A stretch of DNA of 42,641 bases from Bacteriovoracaceae bacterium (GCA_003245675.1 QKCN01000041.1:1-42641), one strand, 5' to 3'; shown: positions 1 to 7,012, numbered from the stretch's first letter. Numbers and translations: made by a program. Notes: generated by a model not told the origin, from the letters alone.

Positions 1-75
1 ATTAAGGCTGAAGTGGTTTGGCGGCGTGATGTGGATAATGAGATCATCAAGTGCGGCTTTAAATTTTTAGAGTAA
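1..75 (+). CDS. C-terminal end of a PilZ-like protein (partial)
   Basis: The frame is open from the first base and ends at TAA 73-75, giving the last 24 residues of a protein that begins outside the window. The tail contains AEVVWRRD and ends CGFKFLE. This resembles the final strands of PilZ domains, which commonly end with a 'VVW...GxxFL' pattern and bind cyclic di-GMP. Only the tail is visible, so the family assignment is tentative. A strong terminator follows 26 nt later, so this is the last gene of its transcript. Confidence 0.45.
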   Translation: MKAEVVWRRDVDNEIIKCGFKFLE

Positions 76-101
76 TTAATTAAAAAAATAAAATAAAAAA
101 A

Positions 102-128
102 GGGAAGCTATTTAGCTTCCCTTTTTTA
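102..128 (+). terminator. Rho-independent terminator after the PilZ-like gene
   Basis: A perfect 9-bp stem, GGGAAGCTA / TAGCTTCCC, with a TT loop is followed by a run of T. An A-run precedes it, so it may act in both directions. Its 20-nt core (102-121) is the exact reverse complement of the core of the terminator at 920-939. Confidence 0.85.
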
Positions 129-198
129 TTCTATTTTTTTTAATATTTATTTTCGATCACGACTGTTCTGTCAAAATTTTAGACAATAAATATGGGGG

Positions 199-249
199 AT
201 TGACATTCACTTCTTGTGAATACCTCTCTAAACTATTGAAAATGTCAAT
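199..249. promoter_or_regulatory. Nested inverted repeats upstream of the YGEG-repeat gene
   Basis: ATTGACATT (199-207) and AATGTCAAT (241-249) form a perfect 9-bp inverted repeat 33 nt apart. Inside it is a second perfect repeat, ATTCAC (205-210) and GTGAAT (216-221). They lie just upstream of a sigma-54-like promoter and about 80-130 nt before the start codon, a suitable place for an activator-binding site. TTGACA at 200-205 lacks a convincing -10 box at normal spacing. The regulatory role is inferred from position and symmetry. Confidence 0.35.
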
Positions 250-254
250 TGGGC

Positions 255-271
255 TTGGCATGGCTTCTGCA
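255..271 (+). promoter_or_regulatory. Candidate sigma-54 (-24/-12) promoter
   Basis: TTGGCATGGCTTCTGCA matches the RpoN consensus TTGGCACG-N4-TTGCA with two mismatches. The diagnostic GG (257-258) and GC (269-270) doublets are separated by exactly 10 nt. A start site near 283 would give a leader of about 50 nt to the ATG at 332, and inverted repeats upstream could bind an enhancer protein. It is a single match and unproven. Confidence 0.4.
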
Positions 272-331
272 TAATCCAAATACAATAAGATAAAGAATTA
301 TTTATAGCATTAATCTTACAAAGGAGTATTT

Positions 332-874
332 ATGAAGACATTATTGATTGGATTATTGGTTCTTGGAAGCTTCTCTTCTTTTGCAGATGAGCTCTATGGG
401 GAAGGTGAACTCTACGGAGAAGGTGAACTTTATGGAGAGGGAAAAATCTACGGAGAAGGTGAACTTTATGGAGAGGGAAAAATCTACGGGGAAGGTGAGC
501 GCGATGATGAAGATGAAATTGCTTCTTCTAACTCTATTCGCTCTCAGTCTACAAAAACGGGGGGAAGCTTGCTTTACAGCTCTTATGACGAAGAGCTTAA
601 GCCAATAACAAAGAGAAATTATGATTATTTTGAGTATGAATTTAAAAATAATAATCCAGAAGGATACGATAGTATGCTTTGTTTTAAAGGTAAGGCCAAA
701 GATGTTGCAGAGATGTTGAATGGTCTAAGTTTAAAATTTGGTACTAATTCTGATTTTACAGAGCTCTCGACCTTTAAAGTTGATGGGAAAAATCGTATTA
801 AATATACGTATCGAAGCAAATCATATTTGAATGACTTTGAACTTGATAGACATATTGATCGCTGCTTAGACTAA
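332..874 (+). CDS. Small secreted protein with (E/K)(L/I)YGEG tandem repeats
   Basis: This 180-aa protein has a signal peptide of about 18 residues, with likely cleavage after SFA. Six 6-residue repeats follow (about residues 20-55; four ELYGEG, two KIYGEG), then an acidic stretch and a low-complexity Ser/Thr linker. The remaining ~90 residues look folded, contain two Cys (MLCF and near the C-terminus, HIDRCLD), and match no family I recognise. AAAGGAG lies 6-12 nt before the ATG. The gene stands alone between two terminators and behind a sigma-54-like promoter. Alternating acidic/basic Tyr-Gly repeats suggest a surface or matrix protein. The function is unknown. Confidence 0.8.
   Translation: MKTLLIGLLVLGSFSSFADELYGEGELYGEGELYGEGKIYGEGELYGEGKIYGEGERDDEDEIASSNSIRSQSTKTGGSLLYSSYDEELKPITKRNYDYFEYEFKNNNPEGYDSMLCFKGKAKDVAEMLNGLSLKFGTNSDFTELSTFKVDGKNRIKYTYRSKSYLNDFELDRHIDRCLD
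389..496 (+). repeat. 18-nt coding tandem repeat, six copies
   Basis: Six in-frame 18-nt units encode YGEG hexapeptides. The last four form a 36-nt dimer present twice (425-460 and 461-496) that differs at one base, which points to recent slippage or unequal crossing-over. Copy number is likely to vary between strains. Confidence 0.9.
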
Positions 875-919
875 GGATTACTAATATTAGTGGTGAGAAA
901 ATTTAAAATGAAACAAAGA

Positions 920-946
920 GGGAAGCTAAATAGCTTCCCTTTTTTA
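920..946 (+). terminator. Rho-independent terminator after the YGEG-repeat gene
   Basis: A perfect 9-bp stem, GGGAAGCTA / TAGCTTCCC, with an AA loop is followed by TTTTTT. The core 920-939 is the exact inverse of 102-121, so the gene sits between two inverted copies of one hairpin. Confidence 0.85.
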
Positions 947-956
947 TTACTGTATC

Positions 957-1139
957 TTATTCACAAATAATCAATGATTCTATTCTTCTATTAGGATTGC
1001 TGAGTGAGTTGGGGAGGTCTTGGGAGAGATCAGAGATCGTCCTTTCAATGATTAGTTTTTTATTATTCCCCCTAAGGTAAGAAATCATATCCGCATTTTC
1101 AGCCTGACATTCCCTGATTTTGTCGTTGAGTTTGCATTT
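957..1139 (-). pseudogene. Possible remnant of an OmpA-like C-terminus or a small ORF
   Basis: A minus-strand frame is open for about 60 codons between TAA (1140-1142) and TAA (957-959). Its only ATG, at 1088, would give 43 aa. The translated tail contains NRRIESLIIC, reminiscent of the NRRVE ending of OmpA peptidoglycan-binding domains. No good ribosome-binding site was seen and the rest of a domain is missing. It is best read as a gene remnant. The OmpA link rests on one short motif. Confidence 0.2.
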
Positions 1140-1172
1140 TTAGACATTAGTAGCTTAACTACTTTTAGTAGC

Positions 1173-2033
1173 TTAGAAGTGCCTAGAGTTTTCGGGATTG
1201 AACCAACAACGGGGGCGAGCAGCATACTCTTTATTGCATAATTCTTCTTCTTGTCGCAATTCATCTCGCAGATCTAGACTGATGTTTTTATTACAGAGGG
1301 CGCCTGCTACGTAGGTATCAAAACGACAACGGGGTGAAGGATAGCCTTCATGGATTGTTTGAGGTGCTTCATAGGGCGATGGATGAAGGGCCCATGTCCA
1401 TACCGGCAATCTGAGTCTTTCGAGTAAAGTATCATTTTGTGATGCTTTTAATCTTTTGTGTTCGTATTTTACAAAGTCAGCTGCGGCCCTAATAATTCGG
1501 ATACAGGTTCCGCGTTCTTGATTGGTGGAGTGAGCAAGCGTGCATAGAGAACGAACGCCGAGAGGAACATCGTCATAAAGTAAGTACTTTCTATTGTCAT
1601 CTACCTTAAAAATTTTCTTTATACAGGCTGCGGCGGCGTAATAGTCTGATTGCCCCTCCGATGAAATGTTTTCAAATGTTTCATCGTCTCTGTAGGTATG
1701 TATATATCTGGGGAAGCCCCCTAAAAAATGACCTAATTCGTGGCAGACAGTGAAATCTACTTGGTCAAGGTTGCGATTAAATGGAGCTCTTGTCAGTCCT
1801 CCACCGATGAAGATATGCCATGTATTTCTGTCTTTACCTGCTTCCTGGGCCTTTCCTAATTTGGTTGCATCATTCCAGTCGTACTCAATTTCTAATTTTT
1901 TCCCTGCGGCTTTGACGTAGGGAGAGAACAACTTCTCAAGATGTTGAATCCGTTTTGCAAACTCTTGCTCTGTTACTGACCAAGCTTGAAACGAAAGAAG
2001 TGAAATGGAAAAAAGAGCAATTAATCTATACAT
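1173..2033 (-). CDS. Secreted zinc metalloprotease-like protein (HEXXH)
   Basis: This 286-aa protein has a signal peptide of about 19 residues (cleavage near AWS). A zinc-protease HEXXH motif (HELGH, residues 98-102) is followed by LGGFP. Further on, SSEGQSDYYAA (about 124-134) supplies acidic residues (E126, D130) that could be the third metal ligand, as in gluzincin-type enzymes. At least eight Cys in the mature part suggest disulphides and export. HELGH plus EGQxDY is a pattern I associate with secreted proteins of predatory delta-like bacteria. The substrate is unknown; degradation of prey or host protein is inference. It stands alone, with an eroded region upstream. Confidence 0.75.
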   Translation of the reverse strand: MYRLIALFSISLLSFQAWSVTEQEFAKRIQHLEKLFSPYVKAAGKKLEIEYDWNDATKLGKAQEAGKDRNTWHIFIGGGLTRAPFNRNLDQVDFTVCHELGHFLGGFPRYIHTYRDDETFENISSEGQSDYYAAAACIKKIFKVDDNRKYLLYDDVPLGVRSLCTLAHSTNQERGTCIRIIRAAADFVKYEHKRLKASQNDTLLERLRLPVWTWALHPSPYEAPQTIHEGYPSPRCRFDTYVAGALCNKNISLDLRDELRQEEELCNKEYAARPRCWFNPENSRHF

Positions 2034-2055
2034 ATTTTATCTCGAAATACTCATT

Positions 2056-2220
2056 TTATGTTGAGATGGATTCAATTAATTCGAGAAGAATCCCATTTGG
2101 TTCTCTAACAAAACAAATTTTCATCTGTCCATCTGGAGACAATAGCGGTGGGGGGCGATTCCCCCAAATTCCTTCGCTCGCTATATATCCAAAAGCTCAT
2201 TCTATAAAATCGCTAACAAA
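2056..2220 (-). pseudogene. Remnant of a glyoxalase/VOC-family gene (C-terminal part)
   Basis: The minus strand encodes FVSDFIE, then an in-frame TGA (2197-2199), then about 46 residues including SPDGQMKICFVREPNG and LLELIES before TAA at 2056. SPDG-x-(K/M)-x-CF-x-(R)-(D/E)P-(N/D)G-x-LLEL is the usual last strand of VOC metalloenzymes, with the final Glu a metal ligand. The N-terminal half is absent and another stop (TAG 2221-2223) lies upstream, so this is a decayed gene. The metalloprotease gene's 5' end is only 23 nt away. Confidence 0.6.
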
Positions 2221-2226
2221 CTAATG

Positions 2227-2252
2227 ATTAGTAGAAAACTTTTTCTACTAAT
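2227..2252. terminator. Perfect 12-bp hairpin in the eroded intergenic region
   Basis: ATTAGTAGAAAA and TTTTCTACTAAT flank a two-base loop. It could be an old terminator or an operator-like palindrome beside the VOC remnant. The T-rich arm is inside the stem, so termination strength is uncertain. Between 2253 and 2432 I see no gene, only very short open frames. Confidence 0.4.
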
Positions 2253-2432
2253 TCTTAGCTTTACTGTAGAAAATATAATTTCTTTTCCACTGCATAGTTA
2301 ATATTAGCTAGTGCTATGGGAGCAAGGGACATGCCAAAAGAAGGACTTCTCTAAGCTTTAAATTTTAAATAGTTGGCAGTATTTTCCGATTTTAAGAACG
2401 TCAACTTGTTGAAATAATGTAAAATGATTAAA

Positions 2433-2455
2433 CACTCTAAATATATTTTAGAGTG
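2433..2455 (-). terminator. Hairpin terminator overlapping the end of the four-helix-bundle gene
   Basis: CACTCTAAA / TTTAGAGTG form a 9-bp stem around TATAT. On the minus strand it is followed by TTTAATCATTTT. The stop codon of the S23-like frame (TAA, 2448-2450) lies inside the hairpin. Confidence 0.5.
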
Positions 2456-2824
2456 AGTTTCTTTGAGATCGAATTAAGCAAAAGAGGGCGGCGGCCGTTT
2501 GATCTAAAAGATTGAGGAGCTGTTGATTTTTACAATCAGCAATTTCTAAGATTGCTTCAGTTTCACGCAACGATCCCATGGCGATATCAAAAAATTTCAA
2601 TTGATCTTTGAGAGAACTTTTTCCTCTTCCTTGCCTATGCATCCTGCTACGGCACAGTCCTTTGGGACTGACGGCGTCGTCGCTCCTGCTCCTCCGTCTG
2701 CAAGGTTCAAAGGAATTGAAGAAGATGCACGCAATAGTTGATTCTTCAGATGAGAGGGAAGGCGAAGCGCAGTACAAGCTTTGTAAAGAGAGACTGATAG
2801 CTGATAAGTTTTAAAGTTTTTCAT
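2448..2824 (-). pseudogene. Four-helix-bundle protein (23S rRNA intervening-sequence/S23 family), interrupted
   Basis: Two frames together make one S23-type protein. The first (from ATG 2824) begins MKNFKTYQLSVSLYKACTAL and runs through NQLLRASSSIPLNLA. The second supplies QGRGKSSLKDQ, LKFFDIAMGSLRETEAILEIA and the last helix to TAA at 2448. In intact relatives these join as 'NxAEGxGR...KDQxxFFxxAxGSxxE'. Here about 59 extra GC-rich bases (within 2634-2698) split them and shift the frame. Without the insert the protein would be about 105 aa, typical for the family. S23-family proteins occur in 23S rRNA intervening sequences and as the Avd partner of diversity-generating retroelements. No reverse transcriptase or rRNA is nearby. 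Confidence 0.75.
2634..2698 (-). mobile_element. GC-rich palindromic insert inside the four-helix-bundle gene
   Basis: A 65-nt segment, about 59 nt longer than expected at this point of the family, separates 'NLA' from 'QGRG'. It is far richer in G+C than its surroundings. It contains a perfect hairpin, CAGTCC-TTTG-GGACTG (2655-2670), and, read on the minus strand, repeated AGCAGGA and GCCGT words near both ends. The flanks CCTTGC and GCAAGG are inverted. It is not a transposase-bearing element. It looks like a small palindromic element of the kind that can insert in coding regions (compare Rickettsia palindromic elements). The exact ends cannot be fixed from one copy. Confidence 0.5.
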
Positions 2825-2830
2825 AAGTTA

Positions 2831-2897
2831 ATTCCTTTTGTTCAATTTTTTAATCCTTCACCAACTGGATGAGGATTAAAAAATTGAATGAAAGGAA
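2831..2897. repeat. Long inverted repeat (27-nt arms, 25 matching) with a 13-nt loop
   Basis: The arms 2831-2857 and 2871-2897 (ATTCCTTT...TTAATCCT and its complement) pair at 25 of 27 positions, enough to form a cruciform or a long RNA hairpin. It lies between the end of arginine deiminase and the start of the broken four-helix-bundle gene, both on the minus strand. It may be the deiminase terminator, but its T-run is buried in the stem, so a MITE-like or intervening-sequence-type boundary is an equal possibility. Confidence 0.7.
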
Positions 2898-2960
2898 TAA
2901 ATGCTTCTTGAAAACAAAGACAAAAAGCGACAAGCTTATTCAATAATAGGCTGTCCGCTT

Positions 2961-4229
2961 CTACCAGCTCAAATCTTTTCTGGCGATAGGCATGGTCATA
3001 CAACGAGCACCGCCGCCGCCACGAGAGAGTTCAGAGCCTTCAATGGTGACAAGGCACTTTTTCTCTTCTTTGAGATTTACTCGTCCGGCCAACACCTCTA
3101 GCGCGGGAATAATTTTATAATCGTGTTTTGCCATTTCTTCTACGGTGTGAGTATTTCTGGCATAGCCAATGACTTTTCCTGGAGCAAAGGCAAAGAAATT
3201 GGTTCCACTATGCCATTGTTCTCTTTCTTGCATCCATTCATCGGAACCACCGCAACAGATTGGCTTGAGTTCCATTCCTAGAGCTTGGAGGGCCATCATG
3301 AGGTTGTCATATTCATTGATCTCAGCAACTTGACCATCATCAATTTCAATGTGCATACAGCGATAGCGAGTTCTGTGCATAATGAGAGGTTCAAAAACCA
3401 TACATTCAGTTTGGCTTAAAAGAGTGAAAACCATATCCAAGTGAATGAATGATTCTGGAGATAGAGGAAGCTCTTGAACAATAAGGTGCTGCTTTTTTCC
3501 TCTATGAGATGTTTTAAAGCGATCAATAAGGAAGTCGATCCCTTGAGAAGTCGTCCGGCCCCCCATTCCGATAATGAGAAGATCTTCGCGTGCAATGAGT
3601 ACGTCGCCACCTTCAATCGATAGTGGACCTTGCTTAGCTTTGTCTCTTAAACGAGGAGAGAAGGTACTTGTGGTAAAGAGTTGATGGAAATCAAAAATGG
3701 CTTCCATGATTAGAGGTTCACGATCGCGGGCCGTACTTGCCATCTTATTAATGAGGACCTGATTATTAAATGCGACAGAAGCATCGCGCGTAAAAAAGAA
3801 GTTATGAAGAGGATTAAGGGCATAACGGTTAGTATCGAGGTAGCGCGTGAGGCTATCTTTTTTCATGGGAACGCCCTCAATGAGCGAGGTCGCAAGTTCT
3901 TTCGAATCAAGATTCATAAGGTATTCTAAGAGAAATTCTTTGCTTTCATTTTGGCAAACGGCATGCACTAATTTTTCGCGGCAAATTGCTTCGGCCATAA
4001 CATCACTGAGTAAATCTTTGATCTGATATGTTTGGCAGACGGTATTGAGCACACCTTCTAGTTGTTGATATTCCGATTGGGCAACATTAAGACTTAAAAT
4101 ATCACTATAGAGCGCAGAAGCGGCATTTTCGGGAGTCATTTTCTCAACTTCTGTTCCCGGGCGATGGAGCAAAACAGCTTCTAGCTCTCCAACTTCTGAA
4201 TTGATATTTGTCTTGATTTTTGATGTCAT
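2961..4229 (-). CDS. arcA: Arginine deiminase
   Basis: Hydrolyses L-arginine to citrulline and ammonia in the cytoplasm, the first step of the arginine deiminase pathway. The 422-aa protein shows the guanidine-modifying enzyme signature: FTRD (146-149), EGGD with Glu206 and Asp209, HLDMVFT with His263, and the C-terminal SRGGGGARCMTMP with nucleophile Cys410. Length fits the family (about 410). A longer in-frame start exists at 4421, but ATG 4229 has TAAGGAG 8 nt upstream and starts the conserved sequence. It diverges from the OPT transporter gene with 88 nt between start codons. No arcB, arcC or arcD is visible, so it may serve ammonia release or arginine catabolism by another route. Confidence 0.95.
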   Translation of the reverse strand: MTSKIKTNINSEVGELEAVLLHRPGTEVEKMTPENAASALYSDILSLNVAQSEYQQLEGVLNTVCQTYQIKDLLSDVMAEAICREKLVHAVCQNESKEFLLEYLMNLDSKELATSLIEGVPMKKDSLTRYLDTNRYALNPLHNFFFTRDASVAFNNQVLINKMASTARDREPLIMEAIFDFHQLFTTSTFSPRLRDKAKQGPLSIEGGDVLIAREDLLIIGMGGRTTSQGIDFLIDRFKTSHRGKKQHLIVQELPLSPESFIHLDMVFTLLSQTECMVFEPLIMHRTRYRCMHIEIDDGQVAEINEYDNLMMALQALGMELKPICCGGSDEWMQEREQWHSGTNFFAFAPGKVIGYARNTHTVEEMAKHDYKIIPALEVLAGRVNLKEEKKCLVTIEGSELSRGGGGARCMTMPIARKDLSW

Positions 4230-4317
4230 AAATAGTCTCCTTAAATGATCAGAAAATGATAATTCTAAGCTTATATTTTGGCCACCCTTTTCGGGAGAGT
4301 TCCAAGGAGACAAATTT

Positions 4318-6210
4318 ATGAATAAAAACGATGACTTGAATCTAGAGCCAGCCCCCAAGGAGTTTACTCCTTTTGCTGTTTTTTTAGGGCTATTAATTGG
4401 AATAGTGATGACGGCGGCCAATGTCTACTTGGGTCTTTACGCTGGTATGACTGTCTCTGCAGCGATTCCTGCGGCCGTTATTAGTATGGGTGTTTTTGTG
4501 ATCTTTTTTGGCAAGGCCCATGTTATGGAGAGTAATATTGTAAAAACTATGGCCTCCGCCGGAGAATCTCTAGCGGCGGGAATCATCTTTACTTTGCCGG
4601 CCCTCGTAATTATTGGGGCGTGGAGCGATTTTAAGTTTTGGCCTACAACTCTTATTGCAATTACTGGTGGAATTATCGGCATTCTTTTTATGATTCCTCT
4701 GCGCCGTGCTTTGATTGTCGAAGATGAAGAGCTTTCTTTTCCTGAAGGGGTTGCCTCTGCCGTCATTCTTGAAGCAGGGGATTCTAATGATAAAACTGGT
4801 TTTTTTGTTATCCTCAAAGGGGTTCTTTGGGGAGGTCTTTTCAAGATTTTTTCGACGGGAACGAAGTGGATTGCAGGTTCCGTTGAAGCTGCTTTTATGG
4901 GAGGAGGGCGTTCCTTTTTCTTTGGTGCAGATATTTCTCCCGCCCTTTTAGCGGTGGGTTATATCGTTGAATTAGAAGTTGCCTTACTCGTCTTTATTGG
5001 AGGAGTTGTCGGTTGGAGTATTGGTATTCCTTTACTAGGTGTTCCTGCCGGAATGGAGAATTTATCGGCCCTTGATCTTGCTTGGGAGCTTTGGTCCACC
5101 AAAATTCGATTTTTGGGGGTGGGGGCCATGATTGTCGGTGGTGTTTGGTCTATTATTTCTGTGCGTAAGGGAATCATGAGTGGAGTATCCGAACTTAAAA
5201 ACTCTTATCAATCCAAAGAAAAAAAATCTGTGGCACGGACTGATCGCGATATGAGTCTTCTTTCCATGGCCATTATCTTTGGTCTTTGTCTTGTCTCTAT
5301 TCTTGGCCTTTATCACTATCTCATTGGAAGTTGGGGCGCGACTATTTTAACAACGGCCATTATGATTTTTGCCACTTTTATTTTGGTTGCAGTTTCTTCT
5401 TATATTGTGGGACTTGTAGGCAGCTCTAATAATCCCGTTTCAGGGATCACTATTTCTGCACTTTTAGGAATATCCATTATCTTTTTAGTTTTGGGCTACG
5501 AGGGGCAATCGGCCATTTTGGCAACTTTAGGGGTTGCCTCTATTGTTTGCTGTGCGGTTTGTACGGCTGGAGATATTTCACAAGATTTGAAAACTGGTTT
5601 TATCGTGAAAGCGACGCCTAAATATCAGCAATGGGCGCAGATGATTGGGGTTTTGATTCCTGCCTTTGTGATTGCTCCTATTCTATCTCTTTTGCATCAT
5701 GCTTATGGCATTGGGCAGGGGCTAAAGGCTCCTCAAGCAACACTTTTTGCTAGTATTACGGGGTCTCTTTTTGGCAAAGGAGAAAAGCTTCCTTATGACA
5801 TGATTATCATTGGTGCCGTTATGGGCGTAGTGATCATCATCATTGATAAAATTTTAGAAGCTAAAAAGAGTCGTATGCGTCTTTATCTTATGCCTTTGGC
5901 CGTGGGAATTTACCTTCCCGTGACTTTGGCCATTCCCATGTTGGTGGGAGGTATTATTAGACATGTGGTGAACAAAAAACATCATGGCATTTCTGAAGCC
6001 GAAAGACATTCCGACAAAGGTGTTCTTTTGAGTTCTGGTCTTATTGCGGGTGAAGCAATTATGGGAGTTGTTCTCGCTGTCTTTATCTACTTTAATATTG
6101 ATCTGGGAGTGGAAATCTATGGTGCTGGGGTTCGCGATATTGTTTCTATTTTAGCTTTGGCCGGTATTAGTTGGTATTTGTGGAAAATATCCAAAAGGAG
6201 AAAATCCTAG
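4318..6210 (+). CDS. OPT-family oligopeptide transporter
   Basis: This 630-aa polytopic inner-membrane protein, with many hydrophobic segments over nearly its whole length, starts with a short charged N-terminus. It opens with EFTPFAVFLGLLIGIVMTAANVYLG, typical of prokaryotic OPT proteins (oligopeptide or metal-peptide uptake driven by proton symport). The SFPEGVA segment near 140 and the SNNPVSGITI segment near 380 are conserved family sites. AAGGAG precedes ATG. It is divergent from arginine deiminase, which suggests a link to peptide and amino-acid use. The rfbA start lies 2 nt after its stop and the rfbA Shine-Dalgarno lies inside its 3' end, so the two are probably cotranscribed. The exact substrate is unknown. 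Confidence 0.9.
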   Translation: MNKNDDLNLEPAPKEFTPFAVFLGLLIGIVMTAANVYLGLYAGMTVSAAIPAAVISMGVFVIFFGKAHVMESNIVKTMASAGESLAAGIIFTLPALVIIGAWSDFKFWPTTLIAITGGIIGILFMIPLRRALIVEDEELSFPEGVASAVILEAGDSNDKTGFFVILKGVLWGGLFKIFSTGTKWIAGSVEAAFMGGGRSFFFGADISPALLAVGYIVELEVALLVFIGGVVGWSIGIPLLGVPAGMENLSALDLAWELWSTKIRFLGVGAMIVGGVWSIISVRKGIMSGVSELKNSYQSKEKKSVARTDRDMSLLSMAIIFGLCLVSILGLYHYLIGSWGATILTTAIMIFATFILVAVSSYIVGLVGSSNNPVSGITISALLGISIIFLVLGYEGQSAILATLGVASIVCCAVCTAGDISQDLKTGFIVKATPKYQQWAQMIGVLIPAFVIAPILSLLHHAYGIGQGLKAPQATLFASITGSLFGKGEKLPYDMIIIGAVMGVVIIIIDKILEAKKSRMRLYLMPLAVGIYLPVTLAIPMLVGGIIRHVVNKKHHGISEAERHSDKGVLLSSGLIAGEAIMGVVLAVFIYFNIDLGVEIYGAGVRDIVSILALAGISWYLWKISKRRKS

Positions 6211-6211
6211 A

Positions 6212-6997
6212 ATGAAAGGAATTGTTTTAGCAGGAGGAAAGGGCACACGCTTGTATCCCTCAACTCTTGCGATCTCGAAACAACTACTACCAGTTTATAA
6301 CAGGCCAATGGTTTATTACCCACTGGCCACATTAATGGAAGTTGGCATAAGAGATATCTATATCATTACTCAGGAAGAAGACCTTGCTCTGTACCAAAAA
6401 CTTTTGGGGACAGGAGAGCAATGGGGTATTCAATTGAGTTATGGAACTCAAAGTTCTCCCCGGGGAATCGCAGATGCTTTGCTCGTGGCAGAAGAGTTTC
6501 TGGCAGGGGATTCCTTTGCTTTAATTTTAGGGGATAATCTCTTTTGGGGACCTCATTTGGTTGAGCAAGTGAGTACTGCAATTCAAAAACTCAAGGGAGC
6601 AACTCTTTTTGCCCAACAGCGTGCCGATGTTGCCGATTTTGGAGTTGTCGAGTTCGATGATTCTGAAAATCCTATTTCGCTTGAGGAAAAACCAAAAATA
6701 CCGCGCTCTCACTGGGCCCTCACGGGACTTTATCTTTATGAGAATAAGGCCGTAGGGCTGGCCAAAAGCCTGACTCCATCGGCCCGCGGGGAGCTGGAAA
6801 TAACGGATCTCAATCAACTCTTTTTACAAAAAGGAGAGTTACAAGTTGAAAAACTTGAGGAGACGACTTTCTGGCAAGATGCGGGAAGCCATGATAGTTT
6901 ATTGGATCTAGGCTGTTGGGTTCGACAAACGGAAGCAAGTTTGGGTGAGGAGATTGCCAATTTAGATAAAATTGCGCGCCTCAAACAGTGGGTTTGA
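6212..6997 (+). CDS. rfbA: Glucose-1-phosphate thymidylyltransferase
   Basis: Makes dTDP-glucose from dTTP and glucose-1-phosphate, the entry step to dTDP-deoxysugars. The 261-aa protein has the nucleotidyltransferase signature GGKGTRLYP (8-16), KQLLPVYNRPM, the metal-binding LGDN (107-110) and FWQDAGSHDSL near the C-terminus. It is about 30 residues shorter than the common ~290-aa enzymes and ends soon after the core, as in short-type RmlA proteins. An AAAGGAG ribosome site lies inside the end of the transporter gene. Directly followed by rfbB. No rfbC or rfbD is in the window. Confidence 0.93.
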   Translation: MKGIVLAGGKGTRLYPSTLAISKQLLPVYNRPMVYYPLATLMEVGIRDIYIITQEEDLALYQKLLGTGEQWGIQLSYGTQSSPRGIADALLVAEEFLAGDSFALILGDNLFWGPHLVEQVSTAIQKLKGATLFAQQRADVADFGVVEFDDSENPISLEEKPKIPRSHWALTGLYLYENKAVGLAKSLTPSARGELEITDLNQLFLQKGELQVEKLEETTFWQDAGSHDSLLDLGCWVRQTEASLGEEIANLDKIARLKQWV

Positions 6998-7012
6998 GAA
7001 GGAAATAGTAAA

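Noticed and set aside
200..234. A sigma-70 promoter based on TTGACA at 200-205.
   Set aside because: No acceptable -10 hexamer lies 16-18 nt downstream. The bases belong to an inverted repeat, and a better sigma-54-like site follows.
2253..2432. Short plus-strand frame reading MGARDMPKEGLL near 2316-2354.
   Set aside because: It is only 12 codons from its ATG, with a stop shortly upstream, no ribosome site and no support from a family.
2448..2824. Diversity-generating retroelement, because the four-helix-bundle gene resembles Avd.
   Set aside because: No reverse transcriptase, template repeat or C-type-lectin target is present nearby, and the gene is frame-disrupted.
2448..2824. 23S rRNA intervening sequence.
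   Set aside because: No rRNA sequence flanks the gene; both sides are protein genes or remnants.
4230..4421. N-terminal extension of arginine deiminase by 64 residues.
   Set aside because: It would overlap the divergent transporter gene, lacks family similarity, and ATG 4229 has a strong ribosome site.
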